The notes beneath the pieces are model-generated. The model searched no databases, was not told the origin of the DNA, and saw only the letters and a program-made list of their open reading frames with translations. Below are positions 48,918 through 56,927 of a stretch of DNA of 64,000 nucleotides, in pieces. The stretch is from Methylomonas fluvii (GTDB lineage: Bacteria > Pseudomonadota > Gammaproteobacteria > Methylococcales > Methylomonadaceae), in NCBI RefSeq assembly GCF_014850975.1, contig NZ_JACXST010000001.1:1240001-1304000 (forward strand), read 5' to 3'. Both the position numbers and the translations under genes were made by a program. How positions within the stretch are numbered: position 1 is the first letter of the stretch; each line of letters starts with the position of its first letter.

Positions 48918-49457
48918 ATGAACCAGGCAGATATTAAAATACTCATCGTCGACGACGAGCCGAACGTGCTGAAAGCGCTGACGCGTTTGCTGAAACAATA
49001 CGAACCCGTTACCGCAATCAGCGGTGAGGAAGCTTTGTTGTTGGCCGAGGAGCATCGTTTCGATCTGGTGATTTCCGATTACCGTATGCCGGGGATTAAC
49101 GGTATCGACTTTTTGATTTTGTTCAAGCGCATGCAGCCGGACGCGATACGCATCGTGTTGACCGGTTTTGCCGACCTGGAAGGCGCGCAGCATGCCATCA
49201 ACGAGGCGGAAGTGTTTCGCTTTATCAACAAGCCCTGGAGTAATCTGGAAATTGTCAATGTCGTCGAGAACGGTCTGGCGCACAAGCGGATGTTGTTGGA
49301 AAATCGGGCCTTGGCCGATCAGGTGCGGGCGCAGCAGATACTTCTGGATCAAAAAGAAGCGATTATTAAAGCGTTGGAAGCCGAGGAGCCGGGTATCACC
49401 CAAGTGAATTGGGCGCAGGACGGCTCGATTATTCTCGACGACGAAGATTTTAAATAG
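48918..49457 (+). CDS. Response regulator with coiled-coil tail
   Basis: A 179-residue receiver protein: IVDDEPNVLKALTRLL, phosphoacceptor Asp in LVISDYRMPGINGIDFL, Lys in FINKPW. This fits the RpfG-like class of receivers, but the HD-GYP or HDOD output is absent. It is replaced by a charged helix (HKRMLLENRALADQVRAQQI) and an acidic tail (DGSIILDDEDFK). Probably a phosphorelay component with no DNA-binding role, perhaps partner of the upstream hybrid kinase. Confidence 0.88.
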   Translation: MNQADIKILIVDDEPNVLKALTRLLKQYEPVTAISGEEALLLAEEHRFDLVISDYRMPGINGIDFLILFKRMQPDAIRIVLTGFADLEGAQHAINEAEVFRFINKPWSNLEIVNVVENGLAHKRMLLENRALADQVRAQQILLDQKEAIIKALEAEEPGITQVNWAQDGSIILDDEDFK

Positions 49458-49564
49458 CCAGTTATTGGTAATTATTTCCGCGATACCGTTACTCCTGCGA
49501 AGCCAGGGGTCAAGGTATTAAGCGGGCTCCCGCCAGTCCGAGAGCCGCTTTGTTTAGAACGGAG

Positions 49565-50341
49565 TTACAGCTGTTCGGTACGTTCGTCATTACTAAAGGC
49601 ATTGAAAAATTGCTTCGCGGTTCTGCCGTTTTTTGCGGCATTCTGATGGGCAAAGTCCAATGCCGACTTGTGCAAAGCCTCGCGGTTGCCGGGGTAATCG
49701 ACGAAATAGCTGTCGACAATATCCAAGTAGGTTTGAGTATGCTGTGGGTAAAACGCCAGCCGCAAACCGAAGCGGTCGGACAGCGAGATTTTTTCCTCAA
49801 TGGTGTCGGAATAATGCACCTCGTTGTCAACCAGCAGCGTATCCAGATTGTCGCGCATATGTTCCGGCAGCAAATGGCGGCGATTGGATGTGGCGTAAAA
49901 CAACACATTCTCCGGCGGCATTTCAATAGAGCCTTCCAACACGCTTTTCAGCGGCTTGTATAGCGCGTCGCCGTTTTCGAAAGACAGGTCGTCGCAATAA
50001 ATAATAAAGCGCTGATTGTGTTCGCGAATGTCGTCGACGATTTCCGGTAAATACAGCAAATCTTGTTTATCCACTTCAATGACTCTTAAGCCTTCGTGTA
50101 AATATTCGTTCAACAAAGCTTTCACCAGCGAAGACTTACCGGTGCCGCGCGCGCCCCACAACAAGGCGTTATTCGCCGGCAGTCCTGCCAGGAAACGCAG
50201 GGTGTTGTCTATCATTTGCTGCTTTTGCGGCTCTATGCCCAGCAGTTGATCCAGCCGGATCGGATCGATTTGCCTAACAGGACGCAGAAATGCCTGGCGC
50301 TGACGCCAAATTGCTGCATAGGTGTGGTTCCAATCTATCAT
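49565..50341 (-). CDS. DUF815 family AAA-type ATPase
   Basis: A 258-residue ATP-binding protein with a Walker A motif (LLWGARGTGKSSLVKALL, about 57-75), a Walker B (RFIIYCDDLSF), and the sensor-like VLFYATSNRRHLLPE. The DUF815 family is widespread in bacteria, related to ORC/Cdc6-type ATPases, and without a known role. The protein is complete and stands alone on the minus strand. Confidence 0.88.
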   Translation of the reverse strand: MIDWNHTYAAIWRQRQAFLRPVRQIDPIRLDQLLGIEPQKQQMIDNTLRFLAGLPANNALLWGARGTGKSSLVKALLNEYLHEGLRVIEVDKQDLLYLPEIVDDIREHNQRFIIYCDDLSFENGDALYKPLKSVLEGSIEMPPENVLFYATSNRRHLLPEHMRDNLDTLLVDNEVHYSDTIEEKISLSDRFGLRLAFYPQHTQTYLDIVDSYFVDYPGNREALHKSALDFAHQNAAKNGRTAKQFFNAFSNDERTEQL

Positions 50342-50688
50342 CTGTGATCCTTTGCTGGGGCCGATCGAGGTGTCGGTTTGTCTAAAGAAATGGAAAGTGT
50401 ATAAATTTTAGACAATTTAACACCACTCCAAGCACAGCAACAACTTAGCGCGCTTTTTAACGGGTTGCCAACAGAGTTATCCACAGATTTTGTGGGAAAC
50501 TTAAAGATGTTGTGGAAATGTGTTGATCCACTATGGCCGGGATATGCTGCTTATATTGGTAACCAAGCACTGCGAAGACTTTATTTCCGGTCGAAGCCCG
50601 TTTCAGCAAGATGATCGAGCGCATGGTTTTATTTATAATCAATCGTTATTAATTTAACGATAGCTATTGGCTATTTTTCGGAGTGGGG
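50342..50688. other. Intergenic region before oxyR
   Basis: About 347 bases with no gene. It holds AT-rich stretches and the inverted pair ATCGTTA/TAACGAT (50642-50661), immediately followed by an OxyR-like half-site listed separately. The left two thirds show no recognisable feature. Confidence 0.5.
50660..50674 (+). promoter_or_regulatory. Candidate OxyR-binding half-operator
   Basis: ATAG-N7-CTAT, exactly one module of the OxyR consensus (ATAG-N7-CTAT-N7-ATAG-N7-CTAT). It lies 14 bases before the oxyR ATG. A second, degraded module with the right phase (50638-50652) can be read upstream. The position suggests negative autoregulation of oxyR. Confidence 0.5.
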
Positions 50689-51570
50689 ATGAATCTGCGG
50701 GATTTACATTATTTAATCGCCGTTGCCGACCTGCGCAGTTTTGTGCAGGCCGCCGACCGTTGTTGCATCAGCCAGCCGACCTTGAGTACCCAGATCAAAA
50801 AGCTGGAAGACGAATTGGGCATCCAGATTTTCGAGCGCACCAACAAAAAGGTGTTGCCTACTGAATTGGGCGAACAAATCGTGGCGTCGGCAAGGCGCAT
50901 CTTGAAAGAGCAGGACAATATCAAGGAACTGGCTGCGACCGCCCAAGACCCGTTGGCCGGCAATCTGCGCTTCGGTGCGTTTCCAACCTTGGCGACTTAT
51001 TTGTTTGCACCATTGGTACCGCTAATCAAAAAGGATTTACCACGCATCAGGCTGATTTTAGTCGAGGAAAAAACCGAGCAATTGTTACTGCAACTCCGCA
51101 GCGGGCAGATGGATTGCGCCTTGCTGGCCCTGCCGATTTACGAGGATTTTCTGGAAAGTCAGGCCTTGTTCGACGATGAGTTTTTGCTGGCCGTGGCGGA
51201 CGGTCATCCGTTGGCGGCCAAGTTGCAAGTCGAGCAAGATGATCTGAACGGCGAGCATTTACTGTTGCTTGACGAAGGTCATTGCCTGCGTGGGCACGCC
51301 CTGCAAATCTGCCAAACAATCGGCGCCGACGAAGAGCAGGATGTGCGTGCCACCAGTTTGGAAACTTTGCGGCAAATGGTCCGCGCCGGCACCGGCATCA
51401 CCTTCATGCCGCGTATCGCGGTGCGCGACGAACCGGGGGTACGTTATCTGCCATTCGCTGAGCCCGCGCCTAGCCGGAGCATAGGGATGGTTTGGCGCAA
51501 GACCAGCGCCAGAGGGGATTTGATTCGGCGTTTGAGCGGGTTGGTGCAGGAGGCGGCTAAAAAGATATAA
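50689..51570 (+). CDS. oxyR: Hydrogen peroxide sensor OxyR
   Basis: LysR-type regulator of 293 residues. The N-terminal helix-turn-helix (MNLRDLHYLIAVADLRSF, CISQPTLSTQIKKLE) is followed by the sensing domain. The redox pair is C199 and C208 (EGHCLRGHALQICQ), the same numbering as E. coli. It would switch on catalase and peroxiredoxin genes under peroxide. The start ATG 50689 is preferred to an in-frame GTG six bases earlier; GGAGTGGGG provides the ribosome site. Confidence 0.94.
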   Translation: MNLRDLHYLIAVADLRSFVQAADRCCISQPTLSTQIKKLEDELGIQIFERTNKKVLPTELGEQIVASARRILKEQDNIKELAATAQDPLAGNLRFGAFPTLATYLFAPLVPLIKKDLPRIRLILVEEKTEQLLLQLRSGQMDCALLALPIYEDFLESQALFDDEFLLAVADGHPLAAKLQVEQDDLNGEHLLLLDEGHCLRGHALQICQTIGADEEQDVRATSLETLRQMVRAGTGITFMPRIAVRDEPGVRYLPFAEPAPSRSIGMVWRKTSARGDLIRRLSGLVQEAAKKI

Positions 51571-52071
51571 GTATTCATCGGTAGCGGGGCTCTCAGGTTG
51601 CTGTCAGTCTCTACGAAAACTCTCGTTGGTTCTTTACCGGCAAACTAGCCCGTCGGCTCTGGTTATTCGCTAGGGTTTAATTAGTGCTTAGGCGAAAAGT
51701 GAAAGATGACGCTAGCCATTGTTCGTCTTTAATACTGGTACACCGTTCGGGCTGAGCCTGTCGAAGCCTGATGTGGCGTGTCCTTCGACAAACTCAGGAC
51801 GAACGGTATTTAAGGGCCGGGTTAATAAAAGCTATGACTCCCGCACCGGCATATTGCTCTCACCTCTGCCGTGAAATAACAAATCGTCTAATATTTGCAA
51901 AGTCCTCAATGTTTATTAAGCCTAATAACAGCCTGATGCGGGTAATGAGCATGGGCTGAGTCAGGCGCGATAAGGATTGCGACTATTGCCACCAACGCCT
52001 TGAGGCTTATGGCCTTAAGCCAGCACATTACCCGATTGCAATGCCGGGCCATTACCTTGGGAGTACCGATC
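51571..52071. other. Intergenic region with a dispersed repeat
   Basis: About 500 bases without a called gene between oxyR and the VPLP-CTERM gene. It contains a REP-like inverted repeat (51743-51806), described separately. The rest is non-coding in appearance; short open frames have no ribosome site or family pattern. Confidence 0.5.
51743..51806. repeat. REP-like inverted repeat
   Basis: Two 24-base arms beginning CCGTTCG and ending CGAACGG, matching at 20 of 24 positions as inverted copies, around a 16-base centre. The GAGCCTGTCGAAG core is a palindromic element type frequent between genes of many proteobacteria. It could form a cruciform or hairpin or mark a MITE. It does not follow a gene end closely enough to be its terminator. 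Confidence 0.65.
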
Positions 52072-52740
52072 ATGAACAAAAAACAGTTATTACCTGTTGC
52101 TGTCGTACTGTTGACTTCGCAGCCGGTTGTCGCCAGCGTGTCCAGCTCGTTCGATGTCGACAGCGAAAACTGGCAAATCGTCAGTTTTGCCGATTTCAGC
52201 CAGAACAATTATTCGATCATTGGCCAATACCAACCCAGTTACGTATCGGGCGGTGGCAATCCGGGTAATTACTTGTCTGCCACCGACCCGGATAGCGGCG
52301 ATTTTACCTTCTCCGCTCCCGCTGCGTTCTTAGGGGCGCAGACCGGCGCTACCGGATTGTCCTACGATCTCACTTACCGCGACGGCGATATCAATTGGCA
52401 AACCACCGACGTCATGTTAGTTGGCAACGGCCAACGCCTCCTATGGAAACGCGACCCGAACATTATCCCAAACAGTGGCTGGACGCATATCAGCCTGAGT
52501 CTAGCGCCATCATCCGAATGGCGACTTGGCACCACAGACGGGGTGTTCGCCAGCCAAAGTGATTTTCATAATGTGTTGTCCAACTTGAGCGGGCTTTACA
52601 TTCACGGCGAATTTACCAGCGGCATCATGGAAACCGCCGGTTTGGATAACGTGGTTTTGCAAACGGTGCCGTTGCCGGGGGCGTTTTGGTTATTTGGTGT
52701 GGGATTTGCGGGGTTTTTGTCGTTCACTCGCAAGGGTTAA
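52072..52740 (+). CDS. Exported protein with VPLP-CTERM sorting signal
   Basis: About 222 residues. It has a signal peptide (MNKKQLLPVAVVLLTSQPVVA) and a laminin-G or choice-of-anchor-like beta domain (FDVDSENWQIV to LSGLYIHGEF). The C-terminal tail VPLPGAFWLFGVGFAGFLSF followed by TRKG is a VPLPA/PEP-CTERM-type tripartite signal recognised by exosortase systems. It is therefore probably exported and processed at the outer envelope. ATG 52072 is chosen over an upstream in-frame ATG because it gives a proper signal peptide. Binding target unknown. Confidence 0.85.
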   Translation: MNKKQLLPVAVVLLTSQPVVASVSSSFDVDSENWQIVSFADFSQNNYSIIGQYQPSYVSGGGNPGNYLSATDPDSGDFTFSAPAAFLGAQTGATGLSYDLTYRDGDINWQTTDVMLVGNGQRLLWKRDPNIIPNSGWTHISLSLAPSSEWRLGTTDGVFASQSDFHNVLSNLSGLYIHGEFTSGIMETAGLDNVVLQTVPLPGAFWLFGVGFAGFLSFTRKG

Positions 52741-53129
52741 TGCGCTGTGTCGTGGAGTGGTGGTGTCGCTGGCGCGACGGGGTGTTTTGGAGTCGGGTCT
52801 CGGCCCGACAGCCGAGATACTTTCTTTTGCTCCGCCAAAAGAAAGTATCCAAAGAAAAGGCGGCCTGGATGCCGCTTGTTCCCTACGCTCCGAAGCTTTT
52901 GAACGGGGTTGCATCCCTGCGGCGCCCCTAAAGGGCTGTTCCGTTCAAAAGCTCCGGTGCTCGGTGCGGCATACGGGATACTCTCCAATGCGCCAAATGA
53001 ATGAAGGGACGACAAACGGCGCAATACGGCTACGCCTATTGACGCCCTACGGATTGCGACTTACGGCCTTGGATGAAATCAAAGACTTGTTGAGAAAAAA
53101 ATAAGTAAAAACCTATTTAAGCAGCTTTT
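52741..53129. other. Repeat-bearing gap left of the AT-rich pair
   Basis: About 390 bases. It holds the left copy of the roughly 100-bp inverted repeat and then a segment with GCTTTTGAACGG and its inverse CCGTTCAAAAGC (near 52899 and 52941), another hairpin. Open frames across it are translations of the repeat and are not called. Confidence 0.6.
52762..52861. repeat. Dispersed repeat, copy A (left)
   Basis: About 100 bases. The inner 71 (52791-52861) match the reverse complement of 54854-54924 at 69 positions; the outer 29 are similar with small gaps. Each copy contains two hairpins: GTCGGG/CCCGAC, and GATACTTTCTTTT with its complement around an 8-base loop. It occurs inverted relative to copy B and brackets the DUF2971/zinc-ribbon genes. 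Confidence 0.88.
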
Positions 53130-53855
53130 TTAAAGCTTTACCGCTTTAAACCCCATAGCACTATCATCATGCTGCATTTGATAGAAAGAAGTACAGCCAC
53201 AATAATCAGATGCTATTTTTTTAATAAAATCAATGTCTGATTTTGGAGTTCGTAACCCAAAACAAATTTCATATATTGAACTTGGATTAATAGGAAATGT
53301 TCCAGACGAATATTTAAGCAATCTAAACTCTGACTCATATCCCCATTCACTGCTTTTATTAAATAAAAAAATATAAAGTAGAGCTTGTGTAATCTTTACA
53401 GGATCAAAGTTACTACTAAACACCCCTGAAATATCGGGTGCTGCACAATACTTGACCATTCCTTTGGCAAGTAACTCGGCATTAGTAAAGCAATCCTCTG
53501 AAAAACTATATGTTACACATAACCCTCGATGTTCATCAGCATAATGAGACCACATAAGCGGTTGTTTTTTAGTGAGTTCGCTACACATGGACACTGAAAA
53601 CACACCAATATTCTCGAATTGGGACTTCCAGTTTTCACCAAAACTTTTATTCTCTAAAAAAGATAGTAAAAAATCCTTCTGCCTTTGATCCTTTTCCCCA
53701 AGTACAGCACTAGAAATAATTTTATTGACATCCATTCTGCAATCAAACGGGTCATTCAATTGATCTGGATTGGCGAAATAAATACTTGGGTTGACCAATG
53801 ATTCAATAAGATATTTATTGATCGCCCTGAACTTTAGACAGTAAGCGTCTGACAT
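53130..53855 (-). CDS. DUF2971 family protein
   Basis: A 241-residue protein with the DUF2971 pattern: IYFANPDQLNDPFDCRMD near the N-terminus, SMCSELTKKQPLMWSHYADEH and GLCVTYSF in the middle, and EFRLLKYSSG later. The family is common in mobile and defence-associated regions and has no established function. The gene is clearly more AT-rich than its neighbours, suggesting horizontal acquisition. It lies inside a pair of inverted repeats with the zinc-ribbon gene. Confidence 0.85.
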   Translation of the reverse strand: MSDAYCLKFRAINKYLIESLVNPSIYFANPDQLNDPFDCRMDVNKIISSAVLGEKDQRQKDFLLSFLENKSFGENWKSQFENIGVFSVSMCSELTKKQPLMWSHYADEHRGLCVTYSFSEDCFTNAELLAKGMVKYCAAPDISGVFSSNFDPVKITQALLYIFLFNKSSEWGYESEFRLLKYSSGTFPINPSSIYEICFGLRTPKSDIDFIKKIASDYCGCTSFYQMQHDDSAMGFKAVKL

Positions 53856-53894
53856 AATATTAGCATCCCTACCTTATCAGAATTTGTTTATGAA

Positions 53895-54461
53895 TTATTC
53901 GGCTGAAACTTGCTCGACAGTCATAGTTTTAAGATTAAACAGACACTTTGTAGTTACTTTGACTTTGCCACCAAACATATTGCCATATTTCGAGTCGTTA
54001 TCTTGAATCAATATTTCACCAGTCTTAATATCAGAATCATTTTCGTAGAACGTTCCAAATGCCAGCCAGTTCCAATCGATTTCGAATTTGCTGTTTTTTT
54101 CAGCAGCTCGCTTACAAGCTGTTTTCATCGCACTATTTACGGAGGTGTTCAAATTAACAATGTCGGCATTACTTTTGCACTTGCGCCAATCTTTGCTACA
54201 CGATTGATTGTAAATTTGTTCTTCAGTAAGAGCAGAGGTTTCTGACGTAGCTTGGGTTGATGTTCGATTAGGTGTTCCGAAGAATCCTAACAGGATCGAT
54301 GCTGCCACAGCACCCCAAATTATCAAACCGCAAATCTTACCCAACCAGCCAACTTTCTGGGGCCTTTTGGTTGGGTTTTTTTCTCCGCAATTTGGACAAA
54401 CAGTTGCGCTACTCGAAATTTCTTTTTTACAAAGATTACAGGAGACTAATTTGGACGCCAT
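53895..54461 (-). CDS. Zinc-ribbon membrane protein
   Basis: About 188 residues. An N-terminal zinc ribbon (CNLCKKEI ... CPNCGEKN) is followed by one transmembrane segment (ICGLIIWGAVAASILLGFFG) and a C-terminal domain with four Cys (SCSKDWRKCKSN, TACKR, TKCLF). No family is certain. The ATG at 54461 is preferred; the open frame continues upstream into repeat sequence. AT-rich like the DUF2971 gene next to it. The pair may form one acquired unit. Confidence 0.75.
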   Translation of the reverse strand: MASKLVSCNLCKKEISSSATVCPNCGEKNPTKRPQKVGWLGKICGLIIWGAVAASILLGFFGTPNRTSTQATSETSALTEEQIYNQSCSKDWRKCKSNADIVNLNTSVNSAMKTACKRAAEKNSKFEIDWNWLAFGTFYENDSDIKTGEILIQDNDSKYGNMFGGKVKVTTKCLFNLKTMTVEQVSAE

Positions 54462-54853
54462 ATACAAATACAAATGCAGAAATGAATCAGGATAAAGGGC
54501 CGTAGGATGTGCTGAACGGAAGTGAAGCGCATCGTTCGCGATAGATGCCCCTCCTCGCGTCGGCACATCCTACATTATAGGGTGGTATTTTTCATATTGG
54601 CGTTTTGCCGAATTACGGGTTGGTTTTTCTCCCGTTATTCCGCCCCGAGCATCGCAGCTTTTGGCGAGACAAATCGGCAGGATTGCCGATTTGCATGCGT
54701 AGCACCCGAAGGGCGAGATACATGGATGTATCGAGTGATTAGCCCGATAGGGGAGCGGCAGGGATGCCGCTCGTTTTCGGAGGGCCAGGGATGGCCCTTC
54801 CGAATACCCTCGCCAAAAGCGAGAAGCGCAGGAATAAGGCGGAATGTCGGGTG

Positions 54854-54952
54854 GCCTTTTCTTTGGATACTTTCTTTTGGCCAAGCAAAAGAAAGTATCT
54901 CGGCTGTCGGGCCGAGACCCGACTTTAAAACACCTGTCGCGACAGCGACACC
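54854..54952. repeat. Dispersed repeat, copy B (right, inverted)
   Basis: Inverted counterpart of 52762-52861; the core differs from it at two positions, both in the loop of the AT-rich hairpin. The two copies lie about 2 kb apart and could recombine to invert the enclosed genes or may represent the ends of an inserted unit. Confidence 0.88.
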
Positions 54953-54964
54953 GAAATCACTTTT

Positions 54965-55006
54965 TGTATAAACAAAAACTTGCGCTAACCAGTTTTTGTT
55001 TATACA
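54965..55006. promoter_or_regulatory. brnTA operator palindrome
   Basis: A perfect 16-bp inverted repeat (TGTATAAACAAAAACT and its complement) with a 10-base spacer, ending 10 bases before the brnT ATG. A weak promoter pair (TTGCGC at 54980 and TACATT at 55003, 17 apart) overlaps it. BrnA antitoxins repress their own operon, so this is the likely operator. Confidence 0.75.
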
Positions 55007-55016
55007 TTAATATCTC

Positions 55017-55295
55017 ATGATCATCGACTTCGACCCTGCAAAAAACGCCAGAAACGTCTTCGAACGTGGTTTGAGCTTCGAGCGAGCGGCAGATTTTGAC
55101 TGGTCTAGCGCCATTGCGACGGAAGATGTTCGTAAAGAGTATCCAGAGCGACGTTTTGTTGCGTTTGGTTATCTGGATGGGCGACTGCATGTCCTATGTT
55201 TCACTCCCGTGACTGGTGGAATCCGAGTCATTAGTTTCAGAAAAGCAAATTTAAGAGAGGTCCGCAAATATGGCAGAACCATTACCGTTAACTGA
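55017..55295 (+). CDS. brnT: BrnT family toxin
   Basis: A 92-residue RelE-superfamily ribonuclease toxin of a type II system. It shows FDPAKNARNVFERGLSFERA, the Arg/Glu core (VRKEYPERRFVAFGYLDGR) and the conserved RVISFRKANLREVRKY end. It starts downstream of a perfect inverted repeat and overlaps brnA by 26 bases. It cleaves mRNA when not bound by BrnA, by family knowledge. Confidence 0.93.
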   Translation: MIIDFDPAKNARNVFERGLSFERAADFDWSSAIATEDVRKEYPERRFVAFGYLDGRLHVLCFTPVTGGIRVISFRKANLREVRKYGRTITVN

Positions 55296-55566
55296 TGCAG
55301 ACGGCGAAGTCCGAGAATTGACCGAAACCGATTTTAAACAAATGCGCCCGGTTGGCGAGGTGTTTGCCGAGCTATTTGGAGCGGAGCCGGCGGCTGAAAT
55401 GCTTAGGCCTAAAGGTGGTCGGCCACGCAAGGATTCACCGAAAGTATTTACCGGGATTAGACTGGACGTCGAAGTGTTGGAAGCTTTTCGTGCCACCGGC
55501 AAAGGCTGGCAGACTAGGATGAATGATGCTTTGAAAGAATGGCTGAAGGATCATTCGCCCGCCTAA
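55270..55566 (+). CDS. brnA: BrnA family antitoxin
   Basis: A 98-residue DNA-binding antitoxin. The N-terminal part would cover the toxin. The C-terminal ribbon-helix-helix region (KVFTGIRLDVEVLEAFRATG, GWQTRMNDALKEWLKDH) matches BrnA. A proline/arginine segment (PKGGRPRKDSPK) precedes it. Start codon overlaps brnT; AGAGG provides the ribosome site. Complete pair, so the system is probably functional. Confidence 0.92.
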   Translation: MAEPLPLTDADGEVRELTETDFKQMRPVGEVFAELFGAEPAAEMLRPKGGRPRKDSPKVFTGIRLDVEVLEAFRATGKGWQTRMNDALKEWLKDHSPA

Positions 55567-55621
55567 TCTTTAGGCCGGAAATGCTTTCGCTGATCCGGTC
55601 TGCCGAGGTTGCAATATTTCC

Positions 55622-56923
55622 TTAAATTCTAAATTCCGCTGACCGCGCGTGCGCGGTAAGGCTTTCTCCGCGGGCCAACACCGAAGCAATCTTACCCAAA
55701 TTCTGCGCGCCAACCGCTGAACAATTGATCAAACTGCTGCGCTTTTGAAAATCGTAAACCCCTAAAGGTGACGAATAGCGGGCGGTGCTGGATGTCGGTA
55801 GGACATGGTTCGGCCCGGCGCAGTAATCGCCCAACGCTTCGGCGGTGAAACGGCCCATGAAGATTGCGCCGGCGTTATGAATTTGCTCGCACAAGGCTGC
55901 CGGTTCCGCTACGGACAACTCCAGATGCTCCGGAGCGATGCGGTTGGCGACTTGCGCTGCTTCGGACAAATTAGCGACTTTGATGAACGCGCCGCGACCG
56001 GTCAAGGACGCGCGGATGATGTCGGCGCGTTCCATGTCCGGCAGCAATTTGTTGATGCTGGCTTCCACTTGCTGCAGAAAAGCGGCGTCGTCGCTGATCA
56101 AAATAGCCTGGGCATTTTCGTCGTGTTCGGCTTGCGAGAACATGTCCATGGCGATCCAGTCCGGGTTGGTCTGGCCGTCGCAGATGATTAAAATCTCGGA
56201 CGGGCCGGCGATCATGTCGATACCGACTTGGCCGAACACCAGTTTTTTGGCGGTAGCGACGTAAATGTTGCCGGGGCCGACGATTTTATCCACCGCCGGA
56301 ATCGATTCGGTGCCATAGGCCAGCGCCGCGACCGCTTGGGCGCCGCCGATGGTGAATACCCGGTCCACGCCGGCTACATGCGCCGCCGCCAAAACCAGTG
56401 CGTTGGTTTCCCCGCGCGGAGTGGGGACCACCATAATCAGTTCGCCGACGCCGGCGACTTTGGCGGGAATCGCGTTCATCAACACAGACGAGGGATACGC
56501 GGCTTTACCGCCCGGCACGTAGAGGCCGGCTTTATCCAGTGCGGTGACTTTTTGGCCCAACACGGTGCCGTCCAGTTCGGTGTACTGCCAGGATTGCAGC
56601 TTTTGATGCTCAGCGTAGGCCCGAACCCTATCAGCGGCGGTTTGCAGGGCTATGGCTTGAGTGCTCGGCAGGTTATCCCACGCTTGTTGCAACGCGCCTC
56701 GGTCCAGCTCCAGTTCGGACGCGGCTTTAAATGCGGTGCCGTCGAAGCGGTTGGTGTATTCCAGCAAGGCTTTGTCGCCACGTTTTTTTACGTCGGCGAT
56801 GATGTCCAGTACCCGTTTGTGTATTTCCAAATCGTCGTTGGCATCCCAGGCTAACCGGGCTTGCAGTTGTTTTTCAAAGTCGATTGCCGCACTGTCTAGG
56901 CGCAGCATCTTGATCGCAGTCAT
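55622..56923 (-). CDS. hisD: Histidinol dehydrogenase
   Basis: Zinc enzyme that carries out the last two steps of histidine synthesis, oxidising histidinol to histidine with NAD. The 433 residues show [33 protein letters not shown] (about 213), the EHDENAQ region, and the C-terminal [20 protein letters not shown]. It starts 4 bases after hisG, forming a hisG-hisD operon. Confidence 0.96.
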   Translation of the reverse strand: MTAIKMLRLDSAAIDFEKQLQARLAWDANDDLEIHKRVLDIIADVKKRGDKALLEYTNRFDGTAFKAASELELDRGALQQAWDNLPSTQAIALQTAADRVRAYAEHQKLQSWQYTELDGTVLGQKVTALDKAGLYVPGGKAAYPSSVLMNAIPAKVAGVGELIMVVPTPRGETNALVLAAAHVAGVDRVFTIGGAQAVAALAYGTESIPAVDKIVGPGNIYVATAKKLVFGQVGIDMIAGPSEILIICDGQTNPDWIAMDMFSQAEHDENAQAILISDDAAFLQQVEASINKLLPDMERADIIRASLTGRGAFIKVANLSEAAQVANRIAPEHLELSVAEPAALCEQIHNAGAIFMGRFTAEALGDYCAGPNHVLPTSSTARYSSPLGVYDFQKRSSLINCSAVGAQNLGKIASVLARGESLTAHARSAEFRI

Positions 56924-56927
56924 GGGC

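Larger units (their letters stand above)
54462..55016. other. Repeat-bearing gap right of the AT-rich pair
   Basis: About 555 bases. It contains copy B of the dispersed repeat and internal short inverted pairs such as GCAGGGATGCCGC and AGGGCCAGGGATGGCCCT near 54756-54800. It ends with the brnTA operator. Open frames of up to 149 codons run through it, but they are translations of repeats and show no ribosome site or family pattern. Confidence 0.6.

Noticed and set aside
52694..53104. Open frame of 136 codons after the VPLP-CTERM gene
   Set aside because: It mostly translates the dispersed repeat and starts inside the upstream gene.
54522..54971. Open frame of 149 codons right of the AT-rich genes
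   Set aside because: It spans repeat copy B and other inverted repeats; the same peptide pieces arise from copy A, so it reflects repeat DNA.
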